64,000 nucleotides of DNA from JAFKFI01 sp963795435 (GTDB taxonomy: Bacteria > Pseudomonadota > Alphaproteobacteria > Acetobacterales > Acetobacteraceae): positions 1-64,000 of the forward strand of contig CAWCHV010000006.1 in NCBI GenBank assembly GCA_963795435.1, read 5' to 3'. Numbering within the stretch: position 1 is the stretch's first letter; every line of letters starts with the position of its first letter. The position numbers were made by a program, and so were the translations under genes. Under the pieces are notes generated by a model, which worked only from the letters and a program-made list of their open reading frames with translations, ran no database searches and was not told where the DNA came from. Below, piece after piece: positions 9,363-17,861 of this stretch.

Positions 9363-9917
9363 ATGAGCCGCATCGACCGCAGCCCGGGCATCCGGCCGCG
9401 CCCCACCGTCGGGCGATGGCTCGACGCGGCGGCGCGGGCGAGTTTCCCGGCTGGCTGCACGGTGCTGCTGATGCTGCTGGCCGCCGCGCCGTTCGGCTTG
9501 CCGCTGCAGGCCGCGCTGCTGCCGGCGCTGACCCTCGGCTGCGTCTGGTTCTGGTCGCTGCACCGCCCGGCCGCCCTGCCGCCGCCGCTGGTGTTCTTGC
9601 TTGGCGTGCTGTTCGACCTGCTGGCCTACCTGCCGCTTGGCATCGGCGTGCTGACCCTGCTGATCGTGCATGGCGTGGCACTCCGGGTCCGTCGGGTCCT
9701 GGTGCGGCAAGGCTTTCTCCTCGTTTGGCTCGCCTTCGCGGGCGTCGCGGCCGCCGGCGCACTGTTCGGTTGGGGGTTGGACTCGCTGCTGCAGTTTCGC
9801 CTACTGCCGTTCCCGCCGGCGATGTTCCAGTTCGCGCTGACCGTGGCGGTCTATCCGATGCTCTCGGTGTTGTTCCTTCGGGCGCACGGCTCGGTCGCCG
9901 ACCCGGATCGGGCATGA
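9363..9917 (+). CDS. mreD: Rod-shape protein MreD
   Basis: A 184-residue, very hydrophobic inner-membrane protein with five to six predicted helices (for example TVLLMLLAAAPFGLPL and PPLVFLLGVLFDLLAYLPLG, which includes the typical FDLL turn). Length and position between mreC and the PBP2 gene fit MreD, the membrane partner of the elongasome. The start ATG 9363 lies 19 bases after the mreC stop; its ribosome site is weak, so it may depend on coupling from mreC. Its stop is one base before mrdA. Confidence 0.9.
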   Translation: MSRIDRSPGIRPRPTVGRWLDAAARASFPAGCTVLLMLLAAAPFGLPLQAALLPALTLGCVWFWSLHRPAALPPPLVFLLGVLFDLLAYLPLGIGVLTLLIVHGVALRVRRVLVRQGFLLVWLAFAGVAAAGALFGWGLDSLLQFRLLPFPPAMFQFALTVAVYPMLSVLFLRAHGSVADPDRA

Positions 9918-9918
9918 C

Positions 9919-11784
9919 ATGAAGCGGGACGGCAAGCAGAGAGGCGTGTTCACCCGCCGCGCCCTGCTGCTGATCGGCGCGCAGGTTACGGCGCTCGGCG
10001 TGCTCGCCGCCAAGCTCTACCAGGTCCAGGTGGTCGACGGCGCCCGCTACGCCACACTTGCCGACGAGAACCGGATCAGCGCCCGGCTGGTCGCCCCGCC
10101 GCGCGGCCGGTTGCTCGATCGATCGGGCGTGGTGGTGGCCGGCAACCGTCTCAACTGGCGCGCCCTGCTGGTCGCCGAGGAGGCCGAGAATGTCGGCGCC
10201 ACCCTCGACGCCTTTGGCCGCGTCCTGCCGCTGCCCGATCACGAACGCGCCCGGGTCGAGCGCGAGGTGCGGCGCCACCGACGCTTCATCCCGATCCTCA
10301 TCGCCGATTTCCTGAGCTGGGAGGACATGGCGCGCATCGAGGTCAACGCGCCCGACCTGCCGGGCATCATCATCGATGTCGGCACGACGCGGCAGTACCC
10401 GTTCAGCGAGAAGCTGGCGCATGTCGTCGGCTACGTGGCACCACCCAACGAGGACGACATGGGCGACGATCCGATGCTGGCCCTGCCGGGCATCCGCGTC
10501 GGCCGGGCAGGCATGGAGAAAACCCACGACCTGAAGCTGCGCGGCCGCGCCGGAGTGATGCAGCTCGAGGTCAACGCCGTCGGCCGCGTCATTCGCGAGC
10601 TCGACCGGCAGGAGGGCGTGCCGGGCCAGGACGCGACCCTGACCATCGACGCCGGGCTGCAGGAGGCGGTGCTGAGGCGGCTGGGCGACGAAAGCGCCAG
10701 CGCCGTCATCATGGACTGCCGCAACGGCGAGGTCCTGGCGATGGCGACCAACCCGTCATTCGACCCGAGCCTGTTCAATTCCGGCGTGTCGCAGGCGCAA
10801 TGGATCGCCTGGACCCGCAACCGGCGGACACCGCTCATCAACAAGGCCGCCGCCGGCGTCTACGCGCCGGGCTCGACCTTCAAGATGGCGGTGGCGCTCG
10901 CCGGCTTGGATAGCAAGGCGATCACCCCACACGACCGGGTGAACTGTCCCGGTTATCTCGACCTGGGCGACACCCGCTTCCATTGCTGGCGCAAGGGCGG
11001 GCACGGCTCGCTCGACCTGCACGGGGGCCTCAAGCACAGCTGCGACGTCTATTTCTACGAGATCGCGCGGCGCACCGGCATCGACCACATCGCCGCGATG
11101 GCCAACCGGCTGGGCATGGGCGTGGATTTGCCGACCGACCTGCCCGGCGCGCGCAAGGGGCTGATCCCGACCCGGGCGTGGCGCATCGGCCAGGGCAAGG
11201 CGTGGAACATCGGCGACACTATCGTCAGCGGCATCGGCCAGGGTTTCGTCCAAGTGACGCCGATGCAGCTCGCCACCTACGCCTCTCGCATCGCCACCGG
11301 GCGCGCCGTGGTGCCGCACCTCACCCGCAAGATCGGCGGCGTCCTGCAGCCGGAGGCGCTGCCGGCGAACTGGCCCTCGCTCGGCCTGCCGGACAAGGAG
11401 CTCGCGACGGTGCGACAGGGGATGTGGGCGGTGGTGAACGACGCCGGCGGCACCGCGCCGATAGCCCGCATCCCGAGCAATCTCGGCACACTGGCGGGCA
11501 AGACCGGCTCCTCGCAGGTGCGCCGCGTGTCCCGCGAGGCGCGCGAGCACGGCTTCAAGTCGGAAAAGCTGCCTTGGGAGTTCCGCCCGCACGCGCTGTT
11601 CGTGGCCTATGCGCCGTACGACAATCCACGTTACGCGCTCTCGGTGGTCGTCGAGCACGGCAATGCCGGCGCCTTGGCCGCCGCCCCCGTGGCACGCGAC
11701 ATCATGGTAGACGTGCTGACCCGCGATCCGTCGGGAAGCCAGGAGCCGCCGGCCAATCGCGTGGCCGACAAAGAGCGTGTCTGA
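9919..11784 (+). CDS. mrdA: Penicillin-binding protein 2
   Basis: A 621-residue monofunctional class B PBP, the peptidoglycan transpeptidase of the elongasome. An N-terminal membrane anchor (ALLLIGAQVTALGVLAAKLY) is followed by a dimerisation/pedestal domain with APPRGRLLDRSG, then the transpeptidase domain. The catalytic motifs are all present: S319-T-F-K322, S374-C-D376 (the PBP2-type variant of SxN) and K528-T-G530. Target of mecillinam-type beta-lactams in the family. The start is one base after the mreD stop, so translation is probably coupled. It is followed 18 bases later by mrdB, the RodA polymerase that works with it. Confidence 0.96.
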   Translation: MKRDGKQRGVFTRRALLLIGAQVTALGVLAAKLYQVQVVDGARYATLADENRISARLVAPPRGRLLDRSGVVVAGNRLNWRALLVAEEAENVGATLDAFGRVLPLPDHERARVEREVRRHRRFIPILIADFLSWEDMARIEVNAPDLPGIIIDVGTTRQYPFSEKLAHVVGYVAPPNEDDMGDDPMLALPGIRVGRAGMEKTHDLKLRGRAGVMQLEVNAVGRVIRELDRQEGVPGQDATLTIDAGLQEAVLRRLGDESASAVIMDCRNGEVLAMATNPSFDPSLFNSGVSQAQWIAWTRNRRTPLINKAAAGVYAPGSTFKMAVALAGLDSKAITPHDRVNCPGYLDLGDTRFHCWRKGGHGSLDLHGGLKHSCDVYFYEIARRTGIDHIAAMANRLGMGVDLPTDLPGARKGLIPTRAWRIGQGKAWNIGDTIVSGIGQGFVQVTPMQLATYASRIATGRAVVPHLTRKIGGVLQPEALPANWPSLGLPDKELATVRQGMWAVVNDAGGTAPIARIPSNLGTLAGKTGSSQVRRVSREAREHGFKSEKLPWEFRPHALFVAYAPYDNPRYALSVVVEHGNAGALAAAPVARDIMVDVLTRDPSGSQEPPANRVADKERV

Positions 11785-11802
11785 TGGGGGGCCGCGTCTG
11801 AC

Positions 11803-12945
11803 ATGGACCGGCGGCTGATCCGGGAAAAGTCGTTCGGCCTGACCGGCAAGTTGTGGAACATCAGCTGGCTGTACGTGGTGCTGCTGTGCGTGCTGGCCGG
11901 GGTCGGCTACGCCGCCCTGTACAGCGCGGCGGGCGGCTCGCCCGAGCCCTATGCCTCGCGCCACGTGTTGCGCTTCGCCTTCGGCCTCGTGCTGATGCTC
12001 AGCATCGCGTTGATCGACATCCGCTTCCTTGCCCGGCTCGCCTGGCCGATCTACGCCATCTCGGTGGCCCTGCTGGTGCTCGTCGAGCGCATGGGGCATG
12101 TCGGCAAGGGCGCGCAGCGCTGGATCGACCTCGGGGGATTGCAGATCCAGCCGAGCGAGCTGGCCAAGATCGGCCTCGTGCTGGTGCTCGCCTCCTGGTT
12201 CCATCGCGCCTCCTGGGAGCGGATGGGCAATCCGCTGTTCCTCATCCCGCCGCTGATCCTGGTGCTGATCCCGGTCGGCCTGATCCTCAAGGAGCCCAAT
12301 CTCGGGACGGCGGTGATCACGGCGCTGGTCGGCGCGGCGCTGTTCTTCGCCGCCGGCGTGCGCTGGTGGAAGTTCGCGCTGATCGCGCTGCCGGTGCCGT
12401 TCGCCGCCAAGATCGCGTATGGCTACCTGCACGACTACCAGCGGGCGCGCATCGACACCTTCCTCAGCCCGGAGACCGATCCGCTCGGCGCCGGCTACAA
12501 CATCATCCAGTCCAAGATCGCGCTCGGCGCCGGCGGGATGTGGGGGAAGGGGTTCCTGCAGGGCACGCAGGGGCACCTGAACTTCCTGCCCGAGAAGCAG
12601 ACCGATTTCATCTTCACAATGCTCGGCGAGGAGTTCGGCTTCGTCGGCGGCGTGGCGCTCATCGGGCTGCTGCTGCTGATCGTGCTCGGCGGCATGGTGA
12701 TGGCGGTGCGCTGCCGCCACCAGTTCGGCCGGCTGGTGGCACTCGGCATCGCCACCAATTTCTTCATGTACGTGTTCGTCAACGTCGCGATGGTGATGGG
12801 CGTGATCCCGGTGGGCGGCGTGCCGCTGCCGATGGTCTCGCACGGCGGCTCGGCGATGATCACCGTGATGGTCGGCTTCGGCATCCTGATGTCGGTCTAC
12901 GTGCATCGCGACGTGGAGTGGCCGGATCGCCGGGACGAGATTTGA
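11803..12945 (+). CDS. mrdB: Peptidoglycan polymerase RodA
   Basis: A 380-residue SEDS-family protein with about ten membrane helices. RodA polymerises lipid II into glycan strands while PBP2 crosslinks them. Family segments seen: GAQRWIDLGGLQIQPSELAKIG, LKEPNLGTAVITALVGAALF, RIDTFLSPETDPLGAGYN and the C-terminal VGGVPLPMVSHGGSAMI. RodA rather than FtsW because of its position directly after mrdA. The last 49 bases overlap the 3' end of the convergent EVE gene. It closes the rod-shape module. Confidence 0.96.
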   Translation: MDRRLIREKSFGLTGKLWNISWLYVVLLCVLAGVGYAALYSAAGGSPEPYASRHVLRFAFGLVLMLSIALIDIRFLARLAWPIYAISVALLVLVERMGHVGKGAQRWIDLGGLQIQPSELAKIGLVLVLASWFHRASWERMGNPLFLIPPLILVLIPVGLILKEPNLGTAVITALVGAALFFAAGVRWWKFALIALPVPFAAKIAYGYLHDYQRARIDTFLSPETDPLGAGYNIIQSKIALGAGGMWGKGFLQGTQGHLNFLPEKQTDFIFTMLGEEFGFVGGVALIGLLLLIVLGGMVMAVRCRHQFGRLVALGIATNFFMYVFVNVAMVMGVIPVGGVPLPMVSHGGSAMITVMVGFGILMSVYVHRDVEWPDRRDEI

Positions 12946-13385
12946 AGCACCTCCGGCTCGTCCGGGAGCGCCGTCTCCATCGCAACGGCGATGATCCGCA
13001 TGTCGCGTTCGCTGATCGTGAACAGGCCGAAGCGCAGCTGGTATCCCCAGTTCCGCCCGCCGGCGGAGAAGTCGAGCACCGGCAGAAGCGGCTGGATGGG
13101 CGCCTCGCGCGCGGCAAGCCACTCCACGTCCCGGCGGAACGGGCAGAAGCCGCCGCCCATGTCGTACTGATAGGGCTCGTTGTCGCGGACGATCCCGATC
13201 GCGGTGAATGCCTGGAGCCGATCGCGGCCGCCGAAGGTCGCGGTCGGCGAGTAGTAGACGACGCGGTCGCCTGGCCGGATGCGACGCAGCGGCGCTGCCT
13301 TGCCGTGACACACCTGCATGAAACCCTGTTGCCGTCCGCGCCGCACGTGCTCGGCCGCGGCGACGGCGATCCAGTTTCCCGTCAT
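12897..13385 (-). CDS. EVE domain-containing protein (UPF0310)
   Basis: A 162-residue EVE/PUA-like protein. It begins MTGNWIAVAAAEHVRRGR and contains MQVCHGKAAPLRRIRPGDRVVYYSP and LQAFTAIGIVRDNEPYQYD, the standard UPF0310 sequence. EVE domains bind modified bases in DNA or RNA, so a role in modified-nucleotide recognition is possible but unproven here. The final ~16 residues lie in the overlap with rodA and look unconstrained. It shares orientation with the WYL regulator upstream (71 bases apart), which may be co-transcribed. Confidence 0.85.
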   Translation of the reverse strand: MTGNWIAVAAAEHVRRGRQQGFMQVCHGKAAPLRRIRPGDRVVYYSPTATFGGRDRLQAFTAIGIVRDNEPYQYDMGGGFCPFRRDVEWLAAREAPIQPLLPVLDFSAGGRNWGYQLRFGLFTISERDMRIIAVAMETALPDEPEVLQISSRRSGHSTSRCT

Positions 13386-13456
13386 TGCTGCGCTCTCCCG
13401 CTGGTCGCGCAGCGAGGTTAGGGGAGGGTGGTGTCAGTTTCTGGCAGCAGTCACGG

Positions 13457-14179
13457 TCACGGCGGATCGATGCCCTCAATCTCGCGCCACTCGCGCAGCA
13501 GCGCCTGCCGCCTGCGCGGGTAGCGTGCGTCGGTTGGGATCAGCGCGGCGATCCGGTCGGTGCGGAAATGGCGGAAATCCTGGCGCAGCTCGCACCAGGC
13601 GACAACCACCTCGGCGTCGTCGAAGAAGCCGAGGGCGAACGGCCAGATCAGGCGCTCGCTCTCCGCCGCGCGCCGGTCGCGGTAGCTGATCCGCACCTTG
13701 CGCTCGGCGCGGATCGCCCGCCGGATCGCGACGATCTGGGCGTCATCCGTCTCGATCGGGCCGCCTGGACCGACGAGCAGCGGCGAGGCGTCGGGATCGG
13801 CTCGCCGGTCTGCCGGCAGCACGGCGACGATCTTGGCGAGCGCGTTCCGGGCGGCGGCGGATAGCCATGAATCGCCCCGGTCGGCGACCCAGCGCGAGCC
13901 GAGCACCAACGCCTCGATCTCCTCCTCCGAGAACATCAGCGGCGGCAGCACAAAGCCGGGGCGCAGCACGTAGCCGATTCCGGCCTCACCCTCGATGGAC
14001 GCACCTTGCGCCTGCAGCGCGGCAATGTCGCGATACAGTGTGCGCAGGCTGACGCCGAGTTCTCCCGCGAGCGCGCGGCCGCTGACCGGCCGTCGGTGAC
14101 GGCGCAAGGTTTCGATCAGCGCGAGAAGGCGCTCGGCGCGCGACACGGCTTGCGGGCTCCGGAAGAATGGCTGTTCCAT
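13457..14179 (-). CDS. YafY-type HTH/WYL transcriptional regulator
   Basis: A 240-residue DeoR-like helix-turn-helix (RRPVSGRALAGELGVSLRTL, residues ~31-50) followed by a WYL domain (VRISYRDRRA ... IWPFALGFFDDAEVVVAWCELR). WYL domains bind ligands, often nucleic-acid fragments, and tune the HTH. Such proteins usually control a neighbouring gene; here the candidates are the EVE gene downstream and the divergent DUF3293-GNAT pair, with a 45-base gap between starts. The ATG at 14179 gives the expected family N terminus. Function of the regulon unknown. Confidence 0.9.
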   Translation of the reverse strand: MEQPFFRSPQAVSRAERLLALIETLRRHRRPVSGRALAGELGVSLRTLYRDIAALQAQGASIEGEAGIGYVLRPGFVLPPLMFSEEEIEALVLGSRWVADRGDSWLSAAARNALAKIVAVLPADRRADPDASPLLVGPGGPIETDDAQIVAIRRAIRAERKVRISYRDRRAAESERLIWPFALGFFDDAEVVVAWCELRQDFRHFRTDRIAALIPTDARYPRRRQALLREWREIEGIDPP

Positions 14180-14224
14180 CTCCGATCATGGCAGAACCCC
14201 ACGAGGAAATCCCGGAGCGGAACC

Positions 14225-14752
14225 GTGCCGGTCAGCCCCGCGTTGCTGCGCGCCTATCGTCGAACGACCTACTCCGCGCGGGGTGTGTCGGTCCGCATCG
14301 GCCGCCGCTCGGCCCAGATGGATGCGCTGCTCGCCGGCATGGCCGCGCGGGCCGGCGGCTTCGTGACCGCGTGGAATCCCCTCTCGAAGCGAATGCCCGA
14401 TGGCTGGAACCGGCGAATGCAGCGTGCCCTGATCGCGCATGTGCGGCGCCTGCCAGCTTTGGCGGGACTGGGAGCGGGGAACGGCTGGTTCGAGGAACAC
14501 CTGTTCATCGCCGCCGATCCGCGCCGCCTTTTGGTGCTCGCGCGGCGCTTCCGTCAGCTCGGCGTCGTGGTCGTCGGTCGTAGCCGGCCTGCCCGCCTGG
14601 TTCTCCTCACCTGGCCCGGGCTCGCTGCGGTCGCAAACCCGTCGAACAGGTTCGAACGGGCGCTTCCGACCTTATATTTACTCCGGACGCGGGCCGTCGC
14701 GGCCACTATGCTTGCGCTGCGATGCGAGCAGTCCAGGAGGGTCAAACCGTGA
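14225..14752 (+). CDS. DUF3293-like protein
   Basis: A 175-residue protein with GTG start at 14225, supported by CGGAG 7 bases upstream. The core AYRRTTYSARGVSVRIGRRS, GGFVTAWNPLSKRM and GWFEEHLFIAADPRR resembles the uncharacterised DUF3293 family, small soluble proteins of unknown activity. The C-terminal 40 residues are less typical. Its TGA overlaps the GTG of the next gene (GTGA), which supports this reading frame to its end and suggests translational coupling with the acetyltransferase. Confidence 0.65.
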   Translation: MPVSPALLRAYRRTTYSARGVSVRIGRRSAQMDALLAGMAARAGGFVTAWNPLSKRMPDGWNRRMQRALIAHVRRLPALAGLGAGNGWFEEHLFIAADPRRLLVLARRFRQLGVVVVGRSRPARLVLLTWPGLAAVANPSNRFERALPTLYLLRTRAVAATMLALRCEQSRRVKP

Positions 14753-15210
14753 GCGGAGTCATATCGGTGAGGGCGGCGGCCCCAGAGGATGCGGGCGCCA
14801 TCGGTTCCCTGACGCGGGAGGCCTATTCCAAATGGGTGCCGGTCATCGGCCGCGAGCCCAAGCCGATGACGGCCGACTACGCGGAAGCCGTGCGGAAACA
14901 CCGCATTGACCTGCTGTATCTCGATGGCACGCTGGCGGCGCTCATCGAGATGATTCCGGGCGTCGACCATCTTCTCGTCGAGAATGTCGCGGTCGCTCCC
15001 GCATTTCAGGGCAGGGGCTTGGGGCGAACGCTGATGGCCCATGCCGAGCACGTCGCCGCGTCGTTGGGGCGCCCTGAAATCAGGCTCTACACCAACAAGC
15101 TCTTTGCCGGGAATGTGCGGCTCTATCAGGCGCTGGGCTACGGGATCGACCGGGAGGAGAAGTTCAGGGGCGGGCTTACCGTTTACATGAGCAAGCCCGT
15201 CCAAGCGTGA
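14749..15210 (+). CDS. GNAT family N-acetyltransferase
   Basis: A 153-residue GNAT protein that would transfer an acetyl group from acetyl-CoA to an amine. Motif A is seen as VENVAVAPAFQGRGLGRTLMAHAE, with the QGRGLG pyrophosphate loop, and the C-terminal YTNKLFAGNVRLYQALGYG is the usual motif B region. Start chosen at GTG 14749, because AGGAGG at 14735-14740 has ideal spacing; an upstream ATG at 14722 would place that site inside the gene. It overlaps the DUF3293 stop. The acceptor substrate is unknown. Confidence 0.88.
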   Translation: MSGVISVRAAAPEDAGAIGSLTREAYSKWVPVIGREPKPMTADYAEAVRKHRIDLLYLDGTLAALIEMIPGVDHLLVENVAVAPAFQGRGLGRTLMAHAEHVAASLGRPEIRLYTNKLFAGNVRLYQALGYGIDREEKFRGGLTVYMSKPVQA

Positions 15211-15211
15211 C

Positions 15212-16090
15212 TCACGCCGCGCTCTCGAACGCGGCTGGCCGGTCCTCGGTGGTGGTGCGCCGCAGTTCGCGTCGCTCGGACAGATCGTAGCGCCGCCCGC
15301 GATGGACGGTGCTGCGGTTGTCCCACATCACCAGATCGCCGACCCGCCATTCGTGCCGGTAGACGAACTGGCGCTGTGTTGCGTGCTCCAGCAGATCGGT
15401 CAGCAGCATCCGGCCCTCCGCGAGCGCCATGCCCTCGATCCGGTGCGCGTGGACGCCGACGAATAGCAGCTTGCGGCCAGATCCGGGATGCGTGCGCACG
15501 AGGGGCCAATGCACCGGGGGCATCATCGCGCGCTGCGCCTCGGTGTAGCCGGTGTCGCCCAGTATGATGCGCGAGTGCAATGCCGAGTGCTCCGCCTCCT
15601 TCCCCTCCAATTCGGCCTTCATGCCATCGGGCAACGCGTCATACGCGGCGCGCAGATCGGCGAACTCGGTCTCGCCGCCCCAGGAGGGCAGCACCACGGC
15701 GTGCAGCATCGAGTATTTGCCCGCCGGGCGCTGGAAGGAGCTGTCGCTGTGCCAAAGCTGGTTGGCGATGTTGCTGACGACCTTGCGGCTCTCCCGGTCG
15801 GCGATGCCGCCGTCGATGCCGACGTTCGAGATGTCGATGATCTCGTCGTAGGACATTCGCTCGGGCTGTTTCTTGAGTTTCTTCAGCCCGAGATCGAGCG
15901 TGCCGAACTGCCGCGCCATCGCCACCTGCTCGCCTTGCGAGAGCGCCTGATCGCGAAACACGAGGACGGCGTAGCGATCCATCGCCGTGTCGATCTGGGT
16001 CACGGTCGCCGGATCGAGCGCGCTGCTCAGGTCGACACCGCCGATTTCGGCTGCGAACAGCGGGTGAAGCCGCCGGATCTCCAGGTCCAT
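15212..16090 (-). CDS. TfdA/TauD family 2-oxoglutarate dioxygenase
   Basis: A 292-residue Fe(II)/2-oxoglutarate dioxygenase. The iron triad is visible as H114-x-D116 (LWHSDSSFQ) and H263 (STVHRGRRYD), followed by the oxoglutarate-binding Arg near residue 277. The sequence WHSDSSF...GKYSMLHA...GGETEFADLRAAYDAL is closer to the TfdA branch (phenoxyacetate-type cleavage) than to taurine dioxygenase, but the substrate could be any ether, sulfonate or acid. It converges on the GNAT gene with 1 base between stops. No transporter adjoins it, so the pathway is unclear. Confidence 0.88.
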   Translation of the reverse strand: MDLEIRRLHPLFAAEIGGVDLSSALDPATVTQIDTAMDRYAVLVFRDQALSQGEQVAMARQFGTLDLGLKKLKKQPERMSYDEIIDISNVGIDGGIADRESRKVVSNIANQLWHSDSSFQRPAGKYSMLHAVVLPSWGGETEFADLRAAYDALPDGMKAELEGKEAEHSALHSRIILGDTGYTEAQRAMMPPVHWPLVRTHPGSGRKLLFVGVHAHRIEGMALAEGRMLLTDLLEHATQRQFVYRHEWRVGDLVMWDNRSTVHRGRRYDLSERRELRRTTTEDRPAAFESAA

Positions 16091-16151
16091 CGCCGTCCTC
16101 CTTTTCCGGCCGCCTCCTTGCGGCGCCTCGGGTCGGATCTCTTTCGGCCTG

Positions 16152-16832
16152 TCAGCGGTGCCAGCCGCCGCCACGCCATCCGCCGCCATGCCACCCGCCG
16201 CCCCAGCCACCCCAACCCCGATTCCAGCCCCAGCCACGGTTCCAGCCCCAGCCGCCACCCCAACCCCAACCCCAACCGCCGCCGACCACGACGGTAGGGC
16301 CGACAAACGCCGGGCCGACGAAGGCGGGATAGGCATACACCGGAGCGCCGAAGCCGGGAGAGGCGGCAAACGCCGTCGGCGGCGGCTGCACCGTGTTGCC
16401 GTGCGCCACCATGCACTGGGCGTAACCGATGTCGTATGCGGCCTGAATGCCGCCGGCCGAGGCATAGGCATTGTTGGCGCCGGCCGCCGAGCCGACCAGC
16501 AGGCCGCTGCCGGCGCCGATTGCCGCCCCTGCGCCCGCGTTGCCCGACGCCGCGCCGATCAGCGCGCCCGCCGCCGCACCCACCGCCGTGCCCACGGCGG
16601 CGCTGCCCACGGCGCTCTGGGTCGCGGCCTGGGACGGATTGGCGTAACCGGTCTGCCCCGCCGCATACTGGCGGCACAGGAGGTCGTCTTGCTGAAAAGC
16701 CTGGAAATCCTTGCCCGCTCCCGGCAGCGCCATCACCGATGGCCCGGGCGGCGGCGGGGCGACGCAACCGGCAAGGCCAAGCGCACCGGCGGCGACGGCG
16801 GCGAGCGGCGGCAGGCGGCGCGGGGAGGACAT
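16152..16832 (-). CDS. Glycine-zipper lipoprotein with Gly/Trp-rich tail
   Basis: A 226-residue envelope protein. It has a lipobox (LAGC, about residue 20-23), a globular segment with CRQYAAGQTGYANPSQAATQ, then a glycine-zipper (VGTAVGAAAGALIGAASGNA and onward), a conserved AAYDIGYAQCMVAHGN segment and a C-terminal tail of ~45 residues made almost only of Gly, Trp, Arg, Asn and His. Start at 16832 with GGAGC upstream; an earlier frame start at 16901 would hide the signal peptide. Zipper lipoproteins of this type sit in the outer membrane; the function of the low-complexity tail is unknown. Confidence 0.8.
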   Translation of the reverse strand: MSSPRRLPPLAAVAAGALGLAGCVAPPPPGPSVMALPGAGKDFQAFQQDDLLCRQYAAGQTGYANPSQAATQSAVGSAAVGTAVGAAAGALIGAASGNAGAGAAIGAGSGLLVGSAAGANNAYASAGGIQAAYDIGYAQCMVAHGNTVQPPPTAFAASPGFGAPVYAYPAFVGPAFVGPTVVVGGGWGWGWGGGWGWNRGWGWNRGWGGWGGGWHGGGWRGGGWHR

Positions 16833-16938
16833 CTCGGGGCTCCATTGGTTTCGCGCGGATCCGCTCCGGCCGTGCGTACCGGACGGGGTGGATGAGCGCA
16901 CGGGGTTATCTTACCAGAATCGCAAAAAGAGGGCGAAC

Positions 16939-17847
16939 ATGGCTGCTTACGAATTCGTCACGGTGGACGTGTTCACCGACCAGCTGTTCGGCGGCAACCC
17001 GCTCGCGGTGTTCCCCGACGCGCGCGGCCTGTCGGACGCGCAAATGCAGGCGCTGGCGCGTGAGTTCAATCTCTCGGAAACCACTTTCGTCCTGCCCCCC
17101 GCCGATCCGGCCAACACCGCGCGGGTGCGGATCTTCACTCCGGTCAGGGAGCTGCCCTTCGCGGGCCATCCCAATGTCGGCACCGGCTTCGTCCTCGCCC
17201 GGATGGCGTCCGGTCGGCCGGAGACGATGATGTTCGAGGAGGGCGCCGGTCCGGTCGCCGTGACGATCCTGCGCGGCGCCGACGGCCAGCCCACCGGGGC
17301 GGAACTCGAGGCGCCACATTCGCTGTCGTTCGGCGACGGGCTGCCCACCGACACGCTCGCCGAGTGCGTCGGGCTCGATCCGTCCGAGGTGCGGACCGAG
17401 GCGCATCACCCGCTCGTCGCAGGCGTTGGGCTCGGCTTCATTATCGCCGAGCTGACCGATCGGGAGGCGCTGGCCCGCGCCCGGCCCGATGCGTCGGCAT
17501 TCCGCGAGGCCGCCGAACGCTTCCCGCATCTCGCCGACCATTTCGCCGTGCATCTGTATGTGCGCGACCCGAAAGACCCGGCCCGTCTGGCCACCCGCAT
17601 GTTCGCCCCGCTCGGCGGCATCGTCGAGGATCCCGCGACCGGCAGCGCCAATGCGGCGCTCGCGGCGCTGCTGGTCTCGCTGGCGCCGGGCGAGGATGTC
17701 ACGTTCGGCTTCGACATCGCCCAGGGCGTCGAGATGGGCCGCCCGAGCCGCCTGTTCGCGGAGGCGAGCAAGACGGGAGAAGGCGCCGTGCTGGCGCGCA
17801 TCGGCGGGAATTGCGTGCCGGTGATGCGCGGCGTCGTGGACCTCTGA
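16939..17847 (+). CDS. PhzF family isomerase/epimerase
   Basis: A 302-residue PhzF-like protein with the two-lobed diaminopimelate-epimerase fold. The N terminus YEFVTVDVFTDQLFGGNPLA, the catalytic Glu in NLSETTFVLPP, FTPVRELPFAGHP and the second-lobe VEDPATGSANAALA are all present. In the family the Glu moves a proton within a substrate; PhzF itself acts in phenazine synthesis, but most homologues are unassigned and no phenazine genes are nearby. AGAGGG precedes the ATG. The next gene, a reductase, starts 14 bases after its stop, so the two are probably one transcript. Confidence 0.9.
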   Translation: MAAYEFVTVDVFTDQLFGGNPLAVFPDARGLSDAQMQALAREFNLSETTFVLPPADPANTARVRIFTPVRELPFAGHPNVGTGFVLARMASGRPETMMFEEGAGPVAVTILRGADGQPTGAELEAPHSLSFGDGLPTDTLAECVGLDPSEVRTEAHHPLVAGVGLGFIIAELTDREALARARPDASAFREAAERFPHLADHFAVHLYVRDPKDPARLATRMFAPLGGIVEDPATGSANAALAALLVSLAPGEDVTFGFDIAQGVEMGRPSRLFAEASKTGEGAVLARIGGNCVPVMRGVVDL

Positions 17848-17861
17848 GCAAGGATCGGATC

